Shown here: positions 11,115-21,576 of the stretch, piece after piece
How the letters are laid out: each line of letters starts with the position of its first letter
How positions within the stretch are numbered: the first letter of the stretch is position 1
DNA from: Pachypanchax playfairii
Lineage: Eukaryota > Chordata > Actinopteri > Cyprinodontiformes > Aplocheilidae
Reading direction: 5' to 3'
Length of the DNA stretch: 64,000 nt
Assembly: GCA_006937955.1 (NCBI GenBank)
Contig: SSNP01000386.1
Location: 99,482 to 163,481, forward strand
Made by a program: the position numbers and the translations under genes
Notes under the pieces: generated by a model
What the model saw: only the letters and a program-made list of their open reading frames with translations
Told to the model about the DNA's origin: nothing
Database searches by the model: none

Positions 11115-11851
11115 TTGTCTCCGGGAGGGTCCTGTGGGTCCTGTCTGAGCTGTCGACCCTCTAAAATGAAGCCAAGAAAGGTTATGGATGGAACGCGGAA
11201 CTCACACTTCTCCGCCTTGACGTACAGCCGATTCTCCAGCAGGCGCTGCAGCACCAGGCGGACGTGGCGCCGGTGTTCGGTGGGGTCGGCGGAGAAGATG
11301 AGGATGTCGTCCAGGTAAACAAAAACGAACCGGTTCAGGAAGTCCCTAAGGACGTCTTTGATCAGAGCCTGGAAGACGGCAGGGGCATTGGTGAGGCCGA
11401 ACGGCATCACCAGGTACTCGAAGTGCCCGATGTGCATTTTAAATGCCGCCTTCCACTCATCACCCTCACAGATCTGGACCAGGTGGTAGGCGTTCCTCAG
11501 ATCCAGTTTGGTGAAGATGGTGGACCTCTGAACCGGTTCGAACGCTGAAGACAGAAGAGGGAGAGAGTATTTATTCTTTATTCTTATCTGATTCAGACCT
11601 CGGTAATCTATGCAGGGCCGGAGGGATTTGTCCTTCTTAGCCACGAAGAAAAAACCGGCACCGAAGGGGGAAGACGAGGGCCTGATAATGCCTGCTTTGA
11701 GAGAGTCGTTGATATAGGTCTCCATGGCCTCACACTCGGTCCTGGACAGGCTGAAGAGGCGCCCCGGGCAGGAGATCAATGGCACAGTCGTAAGGACGGT
11801 GCGGTGGAAGAGACAGAGCCCTGTCTTTACTGAATACGTGCCGGAGGCCAT
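11115..11851 (-). pseudogene. Gypsy B reverse transcriptase segment
   Basis: The frame contains RT motifs in order: GIIRPSSSPFGAGFFFVAKK, PCIDYRGLNQIRIKN, FTKLDLRNAYHLVQI, FEYLVMPFGLTNAPAVFQ, and the catalytic YLDDILIF box with both Asp residues, followed by RLYVKAEKCEF and TFLGFIL. Unlike Gypsy A the active site is intact. A frameshift near 11140, in a short tandem of gtcctg units, separates it from the RNase H frame, and another near 11760 separates it from protease. Both could be decay or sequencing indels. Confidence 0.85.
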
Positions 11852-12425
11852 GATAGACCTCGGGCACGTTTGAGATGTCGGGCTGGCTGGCGGCCGGCTC
11901 CGCTGAGGAGGAGGAAGGCAGAGCGGACAAGAGGCAGTTCTTTAAACAGAACGGGCTCCAGGAGCCAAAACGGCGATGAGCCCAGTTAATATGTTGATTG
12001 TGCCGTTCGAGCCAGGGGAAGCCCAAAACAACGGGAACCTCAGACATGGGGAGAACAAAAAATTGCAGAGTCTCATGGTGATTGCCAGACACAACTAAAT
12101 TAACAGTCTCGGTCTGGTGAGTTATGGTGGTGATAGTGCTTCCATCCAATGCATTAACTCTGACAGGAGGGTTCAGACAGAAAGTGGCTAATTTAAGCTG
12201 CTGCACGAGGTCAGGAAGAATAAAACTCTGCTCGGAACCTGAGTCAATGAGAGCAGAGGTGTGAACGGGGTTGTGACTGTTAGCAGACAGAGACACGGGC
12301 ACGGTGAGGTGGAGGCTTTTAGAACGCCTACCCGTCAGGACCCCCAGTCTCACTGACGGGAGGGGTCTTTTGGCCGCGAGGGACAGGCACCCAGAAGATG
12401 ACGGGAGGACACACAGTACAGGCAC
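11770..12425 (-). pseudogene. Gypsy B protease and pol linker
   Basis: A retropepsin-type aspartic protease: ALIDSGSEQSFI carries the catalytic D-S-G, followed by VVLGFPWLERHN, the second conserved box of Gypsy proteases. The C-terminal linker (FSKDRALSLPPHRPYDCAIDLLPGAP) is the standard lead-in to RT. It processes the Gag-Pol polyprotein. It overlaps the end of gag and shifts frame into RT near 11760. Confidence 0.8.
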
Positions 12426-13334
12426 ACCCCCGCCACTAGACGTCGCTGTCTCTCTTCCGGGGTCAGGCGAACGCCTCCTAACTGCATGGGCTCAGGGTCA
12501 TCTCCTTGCGGCGGGGGCGATGACTTCCGGGTCGGGAAGGAAGAGGAGCGAGGATTGGAGGAAGAGGTTCTGGAGCTAAGGCGGTCTCGGGCCCGATTGT
12601 CAAGCCGGATGGCAAGCTGGATCAGCTCGTCCAGGGTCTTCGGCTTGTCACGGCTTGCCAGATCGTCCTGGACCTTCTCGGAGAGCGCCTCGAGAAACAC
12701 CCCTCGAAGCGTGGTGTCTTCCCACCCCGCCTCCTCAGCGACGGTGCGGAAGTCGATGGCAAAGTCCGCTACCATCTGACGGCCCTGTCGGAGCCTGAGG
12801 AGCTTCCTTGTGGCGTCGCTCTTGCTATCAGTGGGAGCGAAGGTGAGTTTGAAGGCCTTTATGAACTCCTCGTAGGGTGTTACTTCCATGGGGCGGCTGC
12901 TGAAGAAGGCGTTGGCCCATCGGAGCGCCTTGCCGCGTAGCAAGCCCGTGACTAAGGAGGTCTTGCTAGCGTCTGATCTGAAAGCATGCCTATTGCGGTT
13001 AAACAGGATGCCACATTGAAACAGGAAATCATTGCATTTGTTCAGGTCGCCAGAGTATGCTTCTGGGTTGACGTTACTTCACGGAAAGATGTGGACGGCG
13101 GTTCTTCCGCCTGGGGCTGGGGCTCCATTCGGGGCTGAGGCTGGGCAACCGACAGAGTTGAGACCTGGCTGGTGAGCTCCACCAGCTGCTGGGTTAGCCG
13201 GCCCAGTGTCTCGGTCAGCGTGGTCTGCTGATGGGCCATCTCCCTCAACACCGAGTCATGCTTGCCCAGAAGAATCCCCTGCTGGGAAAGGGCGGTCTGG
13301 AGCTGCGCTGCAGAGTCGGTAGCTTGGCCAGACA
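12350..13334 (-). pseudogene. Gypsy B gag
   Basis: The amino-terminal part (about 13040-13330) is a Gln-rich coiled-coil-like stretch (LQTALSQQGILLGKHDSVL, EMAHQQTTLTETLGRLTQQL). After a frame change near 13060 the capsid-like part follows (GILFNRNRHAF, GLLRGKALRWANAFF), ending with a CCHC zinc knuckle: Cys-x2-Cys-x4-His-x4-Cys in CLYCVSSRHLLGACP. Gag packages element RNA into virus-like particles. One frameshift makes this copy defective. The reading frame begins only a few residues after the 13334 boundary, showing how much 5' sequence is missing. Confidence 0.8.
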
Positions 13335-13916
13335 CCTTGTGGATGAGAAGAACAGGAAGGACAAAACGAGCCGGTGTTGCGGAACCAGGTGAAACTCCCC
13401 CGACGTTCACCTGGTCTGCCCGTTTCCCAGCCGGAGGGGGCACTGTGGGCGGTGATGTTGAGAGGACCCACAGTAAGCACACAACCCCTCCCGGAACCGG
13501 CGGTTCCGCTCCTCCTGGGGCAGATGACCCAGCTGCATGGGTTCCTCTGGTGGAACGGACCCGGACGGCTGGTGAGGAGGACTCCGTCGGCCCCGAGGGG
13601 AGGAGGGGACTGTCCATCCCCCTGCTTGATGGGCGGCCCTGGGTCGGTTCAGCACCCGTTGGTCGACCTCCAGAGCCAGTTCGCTGGCCTCATCGAGGCT
13701 CTTAAGATTGGTTTTGCCGACCATCTCGTCCCTGATGTAGCTAGCCAACCCTTCCAGGAAGATAGAGCGGAGAGCCGTGTCCGCCCAGTTGAGTTTGGCT
13801 GCCAGGGTTCAGAAGTTGGCAGCGTAGCGATGGACGGGCAGCTGCCTTTGAGGTAGGTGCAGGAGCTGAGTCTCAGCTTCCACCTCACTGTGAGGCGGGA
13901 CGAAAGTCTTACGGAG
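13335..13916 (-). pseudogene. Gypsy A gag C-terminus and start of protease
   Basis: This is the Gypsy A segment between its two nested insertions. The minus strand encodes gag text (IFLEGLASYIRDEMVGKTNL, SLDEASELALEVDQRV), a CCHC zinc knuckle in CAYCGSSQHHRPQCP, and after gag a stretch (ARFVLPVLLIHK) leading into the protease that resumes at 8165. One in-frame stop is seen near 13808. The left boundary carries the CCTTG duplication of Gypsy B; the right boundary adjoins the L2 insertion. Confidence 0.8.
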
Positions 13917-14189
13917 TGGTGGAGCTTCACGAGATCTGGCGATCTCGCGGTAAGATGTATTGTGTCAGTTCCTGTTTGTCTCGGTTGCACTGTTTGGCTG
14001 CTGTTTTGTCTGTTCTATTGGAATTTTTTCGGATTTCCACTGATTTACTGTCATTTTTTGCCTTAGTAGTTCATAAGCACTACTCTCTTAGCTGTTCTGC
14101 ACTCCTGTCTTAAGGGAATCTTTGGTTTTAACTTCTCTTAGCTTTTATTTTTATAATACTGTTCGTTAGCTAGCCTAGCTTAGCTTAGC

Positions 14190-15022
14190 ATGGCTTCTCT
14201 TTCACCGTCTCCTGCCTTGACCTGGTCTGTGTGTCAGATGTTTAGTTATTTCTTTGCCTCCTTTACTGATAATGGTACGTGTAACAAATGTAGTTTATTT
14301 GTAGCTTTGGAGGCGAGGCTGTCTGTTTTGGAATCACGGCTCTGTGCTTTTGAGACTCCAGCAGTTAGTCAGGTTCCTTTAGCGAGCACGGAGCCACTGA
14401 GACTAGCTCCCCTTAGCCGTCCTCCGGCAAATCCCGAGCAGCCGGGAGCCCAGGCCGGCTGGGTGACGGTCAGAAGGAAGCATAGTCCTAAGCAGCCCCC
14501 GGTTCACCATTGCCCCGTCCACGTTTCAAACCGTTTTTCCCCACTCAGCGACACACCCGCTGAGAAACAGACTCTGGTTATTGGCAGCTCCGTAGTCCGA
14601 AACGTGGCATTAGAGACACCAGCGAAGACATAGAAGGCTACCTGAAACTGCTGGCTAAGGATAAGCGTAAATACAGTAAGATTGTTATTCACGTCGGCAG
14701 TAACGACACCCGGTTACGCCAATCGGAGGTCAAGATTAATGTTGCTTCGGTGTGTAACTTTGCAAAAACAATGTCGGACTCCGTAATCTTCTCTGGTCCC
14801 CTCCCTAATCTGAGAAACGATGACATGTTTAGTCGTATGTCTTCATTTCGTCGCTGGTTGTCTAGGTGGTGTCCCGATAACAACGTGGGCTTTATCGATA
14901 ATTGGCAGACGTTTTGGGGAAAACCTGGACTGATTCGGAGAGACGGCATCCATCCTACTTTGGATGGTGCAGCTCTCCTTTCTAGAAATATGGCTGAATT
15001 TATTACTTTTCCAAAACCGTGA
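14190..15022 (+). pseudogene. L2-like ORF1 with SGNH-type esterase
   Basis: The first frame (14190-14633) has a helical region and a Pro-rich linker, then TLVIGSSVVRNV, the nucleophile block of SGNH hydrolases. After a frame change near 14620 the domain continues with IVIHVGSNDTRL (14675-14710, Asn block) and ends with RRDGIHPTLDGAALLSRNM, the Asp-x-x-His block. Such esterase ORF1 proteins are known from CR1/L2 LINEs. Key residues are all visible but split by the frameshift. Confidence 0.8.
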
Positions 15023-15289
15023 CAATCCAGGGTCCAGTCCAGGAAGCAGAGTTGTAGTCTTACACACCTCTCTGCAGCTTCTCTGTCGTTACCCTCCCAC
15101 TTTCCTATAGAGACGGTGTCTGCTCAACCACGGTTCAAATTAAATAAACAAATATTTTGTTCTAGAAAAGTAAATAATAAAAATCTGATTAAAATAAACA
15201 GTTATTAATATAAAACCTGTAAATAAAACCATTAGATGTGGTTTACTGAATGTTAGATCTCTTTCATCTAAATCTCTGTTAGTTAATGA

Positions 15290-18115
15290 TCTGATAATTG
15301 ATCATCATATTGATCTATTTTGTCTAACAGAAACCTGCAGCAGGAGGATCATGTTAGTATTAATGAATCAACTCCTTCTAACTACCTTAATCTTTATGTT
15401 CCTCGAGCAACAGGTCGAGGAGGAGGAGTAGCAGCTATTTTCCAGTCAGGTCTATTAATTAGCTCTAGACCAGTTATTAGTTATAATTGTTTTGAATTTA
15501 TGACCCTCAGCATTTCTCAACCAAATTGGAAATCAGAGGAACCTATTTTACTTGTTGTTGTATATCGTCCACCACGTGCTTATTCTGAGTTCTTGTCTGA
15601 ATTTTCAGTCTTTTTATCAGAACTATTATTGAAATCTGATAAAGTCCTTATAGTGGGAGATTTCAATATTCATGTTGATGTTGAAAGTGATAGTTTGAAT
15701 ATAGCTTTTAATGATCTTTTGGATTCAGTTGGTTTCTCTCAGAATGTAAACAGACCAACTTATTATTGTCATCATACTCTTGATCTTGTTCTGACTTATG
15801 GCGTAGAGATTGAACAGCTGATAGTGTTTCCTCACAACCCTGTCTTGTCTGATCATTTTTTAATAACCTTTGAGTTTACAATGATGGACCTCACCGCTCC
15901 AGATAGAAACTTTAATTACCATAGATGTTTATCAGAAAATGCTGTAACTAAATTCAAAGAATCTATTCCATTAACTTTATGTTTATTCCAAAAGAATAAT
16001 ATAACAGAGAGCAGCTACAAAGATTTTGCAGACTGGCGAATTGATGATCTTACTGACAATTTTACAGTTTCATTGCGCACGTCATTGGATCAAGTTGCTC
16101 CTCTGAAAATGAAGGTAATCAGCCAGAGGAGGCGTGCTCCTTGGTTTAATTTAGAGCTGCGTATGCTAAAAAGAACTTCAAGAAAGTTAGAAAGGAAATG
16201 GCGTTCCACTAAGCTAGAAGAAGTTTATTTATCTTGGAGAGATAGTTTGCTCGTATACAAAAGAGCCCTTCGCAGGGTTAGAACTGAGTATTACTCGTCC
16301 CTCATAGAGGAGAACAAGAACAATCCCAGGTTTCTGTTTAGTACTGTAGCCAGATTAATAAAAAACCCAACTTCTGTTGAACCATGTATCCCTGTAACCC
16401 TCAGTAGTGATGACTTCATGGAATTCTTTACTAATAAAATAGATTCAATTAAAGAAAAAATCTATAATGTCCTTCCCACTGTTGTCTCTGGTTCGTTGTC
16501 CAGTGAAGCAGCTTTAGAATCTGAATCATGTTTAGACAGTTTCTGTCCAGCTGATCTTAATGAGTTAACACAAATTATAGCTTCTTCTAAACCATCTACA
16601 TGTATGTTGGATCCTGTTCCAACCAGACTTTTTAAAGATGTCTTCCCATTGATTAACACATGGATACTGGACATGATCAATTTGTCTTTAATGAATGGAT
16701 ATGTGCCTAAGGCCTTTAAGGTTGCTGTTATTAAACCTTTACTTAAGAAACCTGATCTTGATCCAGGATCTCCAGGTAATTATCGACCGATATCCAATTT
16801 ACCCTTCATCTCAAAAATTCTAGAAAAGATAGTTGCAAACCAGTTATGTGATCATTTACACAGTAATAATCTTTTTGAAGAGTTCCAGTCAGGATTTAGA
16901 TCATCATAGCACTGAAACAGCACTGGTGAAAGTTTCTAATGATATTCTCATGGCCTCAGACAGTGGACTTGTGTCTGTACTTGTCCTGTTAGATCTCAGT
17001 GCTGCGTTTGATACTATAGATCATAAGATCCTATTAAAGAGGCTTGAATATGATATTGGGATTCAGGGAACGGCATTAAACTAGTTTGAATCATATTTAA
17101 CTGAAAGATTCCAGTTTGTTCATGTAAATAATGAATCTTCTTCATATACCAGAGTCAGTCATGGAGTTCCTCAGGGTTCAGTGCTTGGACCAATCCTCTT
17201 TACTATATATATGTTACTGCTTGGTAAAATTATTAGACAACATGGTATAAAATTCAATTTTTATGCTGATGATACTCAGTTATATCTATCAATGAAGCCT
17301 GATGAGACCAACCAGCTGCAGAGATTACAAGCTTGTCTTAATGATGTAAAACGTTGGATGACGCTTAATTTTTTGCTTTTAAATTCAGACAAGACAGAGG
17401 TTGTGACTTTTGGGCCTGAGAATCTTAGGAACAAGTTGTGTAGTCAGTCATCAACGTTGGATGGCATTAATTTGGCCTCCAACAAGAAGGTAAAGAACCT
17501 GGGTGTTATCTTCGACCAGGACATGTCCTTTAGTTCTCATATAAAGCTTGTTACCAGGACGGCTTACTTCCACCTGCGTAATGTTGCTAAAATTAGGAGC
17601 ATTTTGAATCAAAGAGATGCAGAAACTTTAGTTCATGTATTTATTACTTCTAGACTTGATTACTGTAATTCATTATTATCAGGATGTTCTAATAGTGCTG
17701 TTAAAGGCCTCCAGCTGATCCAAAATACTGCTGCCAGAGTTCTGATGAGAGTTAGAAGGAGAGACCATATTTCTCCTGTTTTAGCATCACTTCATTGGCT
17801 CCCTGTAAGGTCTAGAATAAAGTTTAAGGTTTTACTTTTGACGTATAAGGCCTTGAACTACCAAGCTCCAGCTTATATTAATTATATTAGATCTTATTGT
17901 TCCAGATGTTCCTAACAGAACACTTCGCTCTCAGACTGCAGGTCTGCTTGTAGTTCCTAGAATTTCTAAAAGTAGAATGGGAGGAAGAGCTTTTAGTTAT
18001 CAGGCTCCTCTCCTGTGGAACCAGCTTCCACTTTTTATCCATGAGGCAGACACCTTGTGTAGTTTTAAGAATAGACTTAAAACTTTCCTTTTTACACAAT
18101 CCTATAGTCAGGGTT
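15290..18115 (+). pseudogene. L2-like ORF2: endonuclease and reverse transcriptase
   Basis: The main open frame is 15320-16909 with an APE-type endonuclease: YRPP, VGDFNIHVD, HTLDLVLTYG and LSDHFLI carry the catalytic Asp, Asn and His positions. RT follows with LLKKPDLDPGSPGNYRPISN, then after a shift at about 16905 LDLSAAFDTIDHKILL, a stop at 17083, HGVPQGSVLGPILF and the active site YADDTQLYL near 17260. A third shift near 17890 precedes the C-terminal block (APLLWNQLP). The endonuclease nicks target DNA and RT primes from the nick. Three disruptions make it non-functional although the active-site residues survive. Confidence 0.88.
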
Positions 18116-18670
18116 AGCTTGGGTTCTCCTGAGCTTTCCCCTTAGTTATGCTGCTATAGGTTTAGACTGCTGGAGGACATACTGTCCACATGTCTTCACT
18201 CTGCTGTCTTTCTGTACTCTGGCTGCCTCTGAGGAGGGTGTATCTCACATAAACAAACAATGAAATATTCCCACTAGAGCTATCAAATTGTTATTGCTTT
18301 GCTTGTTACTGCTGCCATTAACTGTTTCTCTGTTTATCTTTCTATAGACATGACGACTGGCCAAAATCCATCGGTGTTTGTCTGTGTCTCTTTCCTGTCA
18401 GCTCAGACCCCAGTCGGCTAAGGCAGAAGGCCGCCCATCCTGAGCCGGTTCTGCTAGAGGTTTCTTCCTGTTAAAAGGGAGTCGTTCCTTTCCACTGTCT
18501 CCAATCATGCTGCTCAGGATGGGGGATTGTGCTGAAATAACAATTCAGCCCAATCGGCTGGTTCCTTAGATAGAAAATGTCTTATTATTAATTGGTTGAT
18601 TTTTCTGTGAAGTGCCTTGAAATGACTTTCTCATAAACTGGCGCTTTATAAATAAATAAACTTGAAACTT

Positions 18671-19083
18671 GAGTTCAGATACGGACTTAGTGTAGTAATT
18701 GCAGAGTTCAGACTTCTTATTATATAGTGCAGCTGCCCAGTCTTGGGCTTGACCGGTTAGCAGAGAGGTCAACAGTGCCACTCGTGATGCAGAGGAGGGG
18801 TAGGAGGTGGGTTGGCACTCAAAAATCATGTCCAGTGTGGCCAGTAACCCATCTGGCTTGCCATCTCTTCTGTTCCACTTGTCAGGCAGGCAGATCTTAG
18901 GCTCTCTGGCTGGTGTTGACTGGAGGTGCAGTGCCGAAACGGAACTGGAACTGCAAGTGAGCCTCAGACAGAGCTTCGAGTTTACTCCCGAGCCGATCCA
19001 TGACCCCCAGAGATACGTCACTTCCACTCGAAGTGCTTCCACTTCTGGGTTCGCTGGACTGCTTGTAGTGGGTTCAGTCATTC
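18671..19083 (-). pseudogene. Gypsy A gag amino-terminal part
   Basis: Minus-strand frame starting MTEPTTSSPANPEVEALRVE just inside the LTR, followed by the capsid-like block: KICLPDKWNRRDGKPDGLL, SRVALLTSLLTGQAQDWAAA and KSVSEL. It runs into the L2 insertion and continues, in frame, at 13916. The start codon lies almost directly against the LTR end, leaving little room for a conventional primer-binding site. Confidence 0.75.
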
Positions 19084-19430
19084 TGTCAGGAGACGCTCGG
19101 TGGAGAGGAGCGTCTTGAAGGGAGTGCGGTCCACACCCGGGATTCTGACAGAATATGCAGGAGTTAGACTTGGGAGGCGAGACAGGTAACAGGTGGAGCG
19201 AGGATCTGATGGTGCTCGCTACCAGGAAGGGAAGCGAACGGGGAGCGGGGTTAACTCGTGTGAGCTGGATGGAAGTAGGTTTGAAGAGCAAACTGGACTA
19301 CTAAGGACGATAACTGTACCACAGAGGCTGACAGGAGCTCGTGGCAAACTGGAAGTATGACTGAGCACTTGCCAGGTGAGTGAATGAGTCTTTTATAGAT
19401 GTGGCTGTCACAACAGCTGAGCTCCTGACA
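19084..19430 (-). repeat. 5' LTR of Gypsy A
   Basis: The 347-bp segment begins TGTCAGGAG and ends CTCCTGACA, a 9-bp inverted terminal repeat with canonical TG...CA ends. It sits immediately upstream (minus-strand sense) of gag. No partner 3' LTR is found, because Gypsy A is truncated near 5790. Confidence 0.75.
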
Positions 19431-20025
19431 GTTTGTGTCTGTTCATAGAATTACTGCACGGAAAAGGTACAATGTCAAGAGTGTGATATTAAATAACCAC
19501 CAGCCCAGCTCAATGGGTATAAAAGCACACCTGGTCTGAGTGCCAGGATGCACAGCAGCCCCAAGCAGATGTCAACAAGACAGCGGAGGAGCCCCCAGCC
19601 CCAGCAGGAGGGCATCCCAAGATGACACAGGCCAAGGAGCCAAGGACTCAGCATGCCATCCCTGCCCCCCAGTACAGGGTCAGGCCATGGCTCAGTGACT
19701 CCGGGACACAGGAATCAGCCTCTGCCCTTACTAGACCAAGAGAAGGACTTTCAGATGGCCTCAAAAAGGTTTGATCATACCATTCGTCGACTTAGAAAGG
19801 GAAAACAGAGCCCATCCCAGGCTGTGTTTAGTTTGGGTGGGGAACTACTGACCCAGACTGGGGATACAATGGGACAGTAGAAGGAGCACTTTGAGGACCT
19901 CCTTAACCCAGTCACCATGTTCTCCATTGTGGAGGCAGAGCCCAAGGACCTGGGGGAATTAAATCACAGTAGTTTAAAAGCTGCCTGCAGTAAGGGTCTC
20001 AAGCCAACTATATAGGCTATCTGGT
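19431..20025. other. LINE-like leader sequence, no intact gene
   Basis: Contains Pro/Gln-rich text at 19555-19700 and a short reading segment (FDHTIRRLRKGKQSPSQAVF) typical of the linker before RT in non-LTR elements. Probably the upstream part of the RT fragment at 20026-20330. Confidence 0.4.
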
Positions 20026-20330
20026 CCTTGTACAACCAAAGCAAGCGCTGTGTCCACATTCTTACCACTAAGTCAAGCTTGTTTCCTGTGCAAGTTGGAC
20101 TTCACCAGGGATGCCACTTGTCACTGATTCTGTTTGGGGTGCTCATAGATATGATCTCAAGGCATAGTTGTGGCAAGAAGGGTGATTGGATTGGGAACCT
20201 CAGGATCTCATCTCTGCTTTTTGCAGATAATTTGGTTCTGTTGGTTTCTTTAAGCCATGAACTTCAGCAAATGTGCACAGGGGTGATCACAGTTGAGTGT
20301 GAAGCACCACTATACATTGCAGCTGTCTTG
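20026..20330 (+). pseudogene. Non-LTR reverse transcriptase fragment
   Basis: Encodes VGLHQGCHLSLILFGVLIDM followed by LRISSLLFADNLVLLVSLSH. These match the RT blocks GL-QGCPLSP-LF and FADD-VLL of non-LTR elements. The catalytic second Asp is replaced by Asn (FADN). Only the palm core is left. It is the last element before the GIMAP acceptor. Confidence 0.65.
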
Positions 20331-20575
20331 TAATTTTTGCAATCTTCATCAAATAGATAAAGAGGTTTAGGATAAAATCGAGGTTTAGGCCCCTGGCACA
20401 ATAATACAACTCTCATTTAAGCTCTTTGCACTTCTCTAACTGTTCAACTTGTACTTGTAATTCAGTAGATGTGACAATTAACAAACTGTTGAAACACTTA
20501 GTTTACGGATGCTTAAAATGTTGTCTCTCACAAGTTTCTTTGGATAAAAATGTCAAAATGTTTTTTTTCTCACAG

Positions 20576-21576
20576 AACCTAATAATGATGAGCTGAGGAT
20601 TGTGATGGTGGGAAAGACTGGAAAAGGAAAAAGTTCCTCAGGAAACACCATTCTGGGCCGTGAGTGCTTTCAGTCCAAGTTTGGTGCCAAGTCCCTGACT
20701 GTCTACTGCTCCAAAAACCACACTGAGGTGGACGGGCATCAGGTTGCAGTCATCGACACTCCAGGCCTGTTCGACACAAGGTTTGACCAAGTTAAAACAA
20801 GCAAGGATCTGAGTCAGTGCATCTCCTTTGCTGCTCCTGGACCCCATATCTTCCTGGTGGTCATCGCACTGGGCAGATTCACTGAAGAGGAAAAGCAGAC
20901 AGTGCAGAGGATTCAAGAAGTCTTTGGAGATGCTGCAGACAGATACAGCATGGTTCTCTTTACTCATGGAGATCTCCTTGAAGACACCATAGAAGAATTC
21001 TTGGCCGAAAGTTCAGAGCTAAAGGAACTTGTGGCCAGATGTAACGGGCAGTATCACGTCTTCAACAATAAGCTGAAGGATAAGAAGCCTCAGGTCACTG
21101 AGTTGCTGAGGAAGATCCAAAATATTGTGAAGAAAAATGGAGGAAGCCACTACACCAATGAGATGTTCCAAGAGGCTGAGAGGGTGATTGAGGAGAAGAA
21201 GCAACAAATCCTGAAGGAGAAAGAAGAGAAAATACGCAAAGAAAAAGAAGAACTGGAGAGAAAAATACAGGAAAAGTACGAGAAAGAGATGCAGAAAAGG
21301 AACCAGCAGCTCCAGGTTGAGAGAAAAAGGGAGAGAGAGATGGAGAAACGAAGGGAAAGACAACTGATGGAGATGCAGATCGAAATGGAAAGGAGGAGAG
21401 AGAGAGAAATTAGGGAGACAGAAAGGAAACAAGAGGAAGAGGAAAGAATGAGAATGATTGAAAAAATAAGGAAACAGTTTGAAGAGCAACGTGAAAGGGA
21501 ATTGGAAGAGATGATGGAGAAGTTGAAGAGAGAAGCACAGATAGAAGCACGGAGGGATGAGTGCACAATTCTTTAA
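20576..21576 (+). CDS. GIMAP family GTPase, main exon
   Basis: GTPase of the immunity-associated protein family (AIG1/TRAFAC), which in vertebrates acts in lymphocyte survival and on intracellular membranes. Numbering from the proposed start at 3238: G1/P-loop GKTGKGKS at 19-26, G3 DTPG at 67-70, G4 THGD at 136-139, and a G5-region block YHVFNNK. After the GTPase domain (to about residue 205) comes a long charged, Glu/Arg/Lys-rich coiled coil. The protein ends CTIL, which fits a CaaX prenylation box with Leu last (geranylgeranyl type). Splice acceptor tttttttctcacag precedes the exon; reading starts in phase 1, so an upstream exon is required because the P-loop sits too close to the first in-exon Met (residue 17). 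The whole exon is open and looks functional. Subfamily within GIMAP cannot be told from here. Confidence 0.93.

Larger units (their letters stand above)
8166..13334 (-). mobile_element. Gypsy B: Ty3/Gypsy chromodomain retrotransposon nested in Gypsy A
   Basis: The element has one LTR (8166-9041), then on the minus strand gag, protease, RT, RNase H, integrase and chromodomain. It is flanked by CCTTG at 8161-8165 and at 13335-13339, a 5-bp target-site duplication of the Gypsy/integrase type. Removing it and one CCTTG restores Gypsy A's protease frame. The 5' LTR expected at the 13334 end is missing: only about seven bases (TGTCTGG on the minus strand, against TGTCAGG at the start of the surviving LTR) remain before gag begins. 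It is much better preserved than Gypsy A, consistent with later insertion. Confidence 0.88.
13917..18670 (+). mobile_element. Near-full-length L2/Maui-like LINE nested in Gypsy A gag
   Basis: About 4.75 kb with a 5' UTR, ORF1 (esterase), ORF2 (endonuclease plus RT), a roughly 550-bp 3' UTR and a tail ending ggcgctttataaataaataaacttgaaactt. The 3' UTR contains the phrases ttctgctagaggtttcttcctgttaa and tgctcaggatgggggattg found at L2/Maui-type 3' ends in fish. It interrupts a Gypsy A gag codon run: the left flank ends cttacggag and the right begins gagttcag, so only GAG (3 bp) is duplicated. ORF1 and ORF2 each contain shifts or stops, so this copy is dead. Confidence 0.85.
3257..20575 (+). other. 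Proposed 17.3-kb GIMAP intron filled with nested transposons
   Basis: The donor is gtgagt at 3257 and the acceptor tttttttctcacag ends at 20575. Fish GIMAP introns are usually short; here most of the interval is accounted for by Gypsy A, Gypsy B, an L2-like LINE, an RTE-like tail, a piggyBac-like MITE and another LINE fragment. Both Gypsy elements lie antisense to the gene and the L2 lies sense. The main alternative is that the 3238 exon is unrelated and the gene starts elsewhere. Confidence 0.45.
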
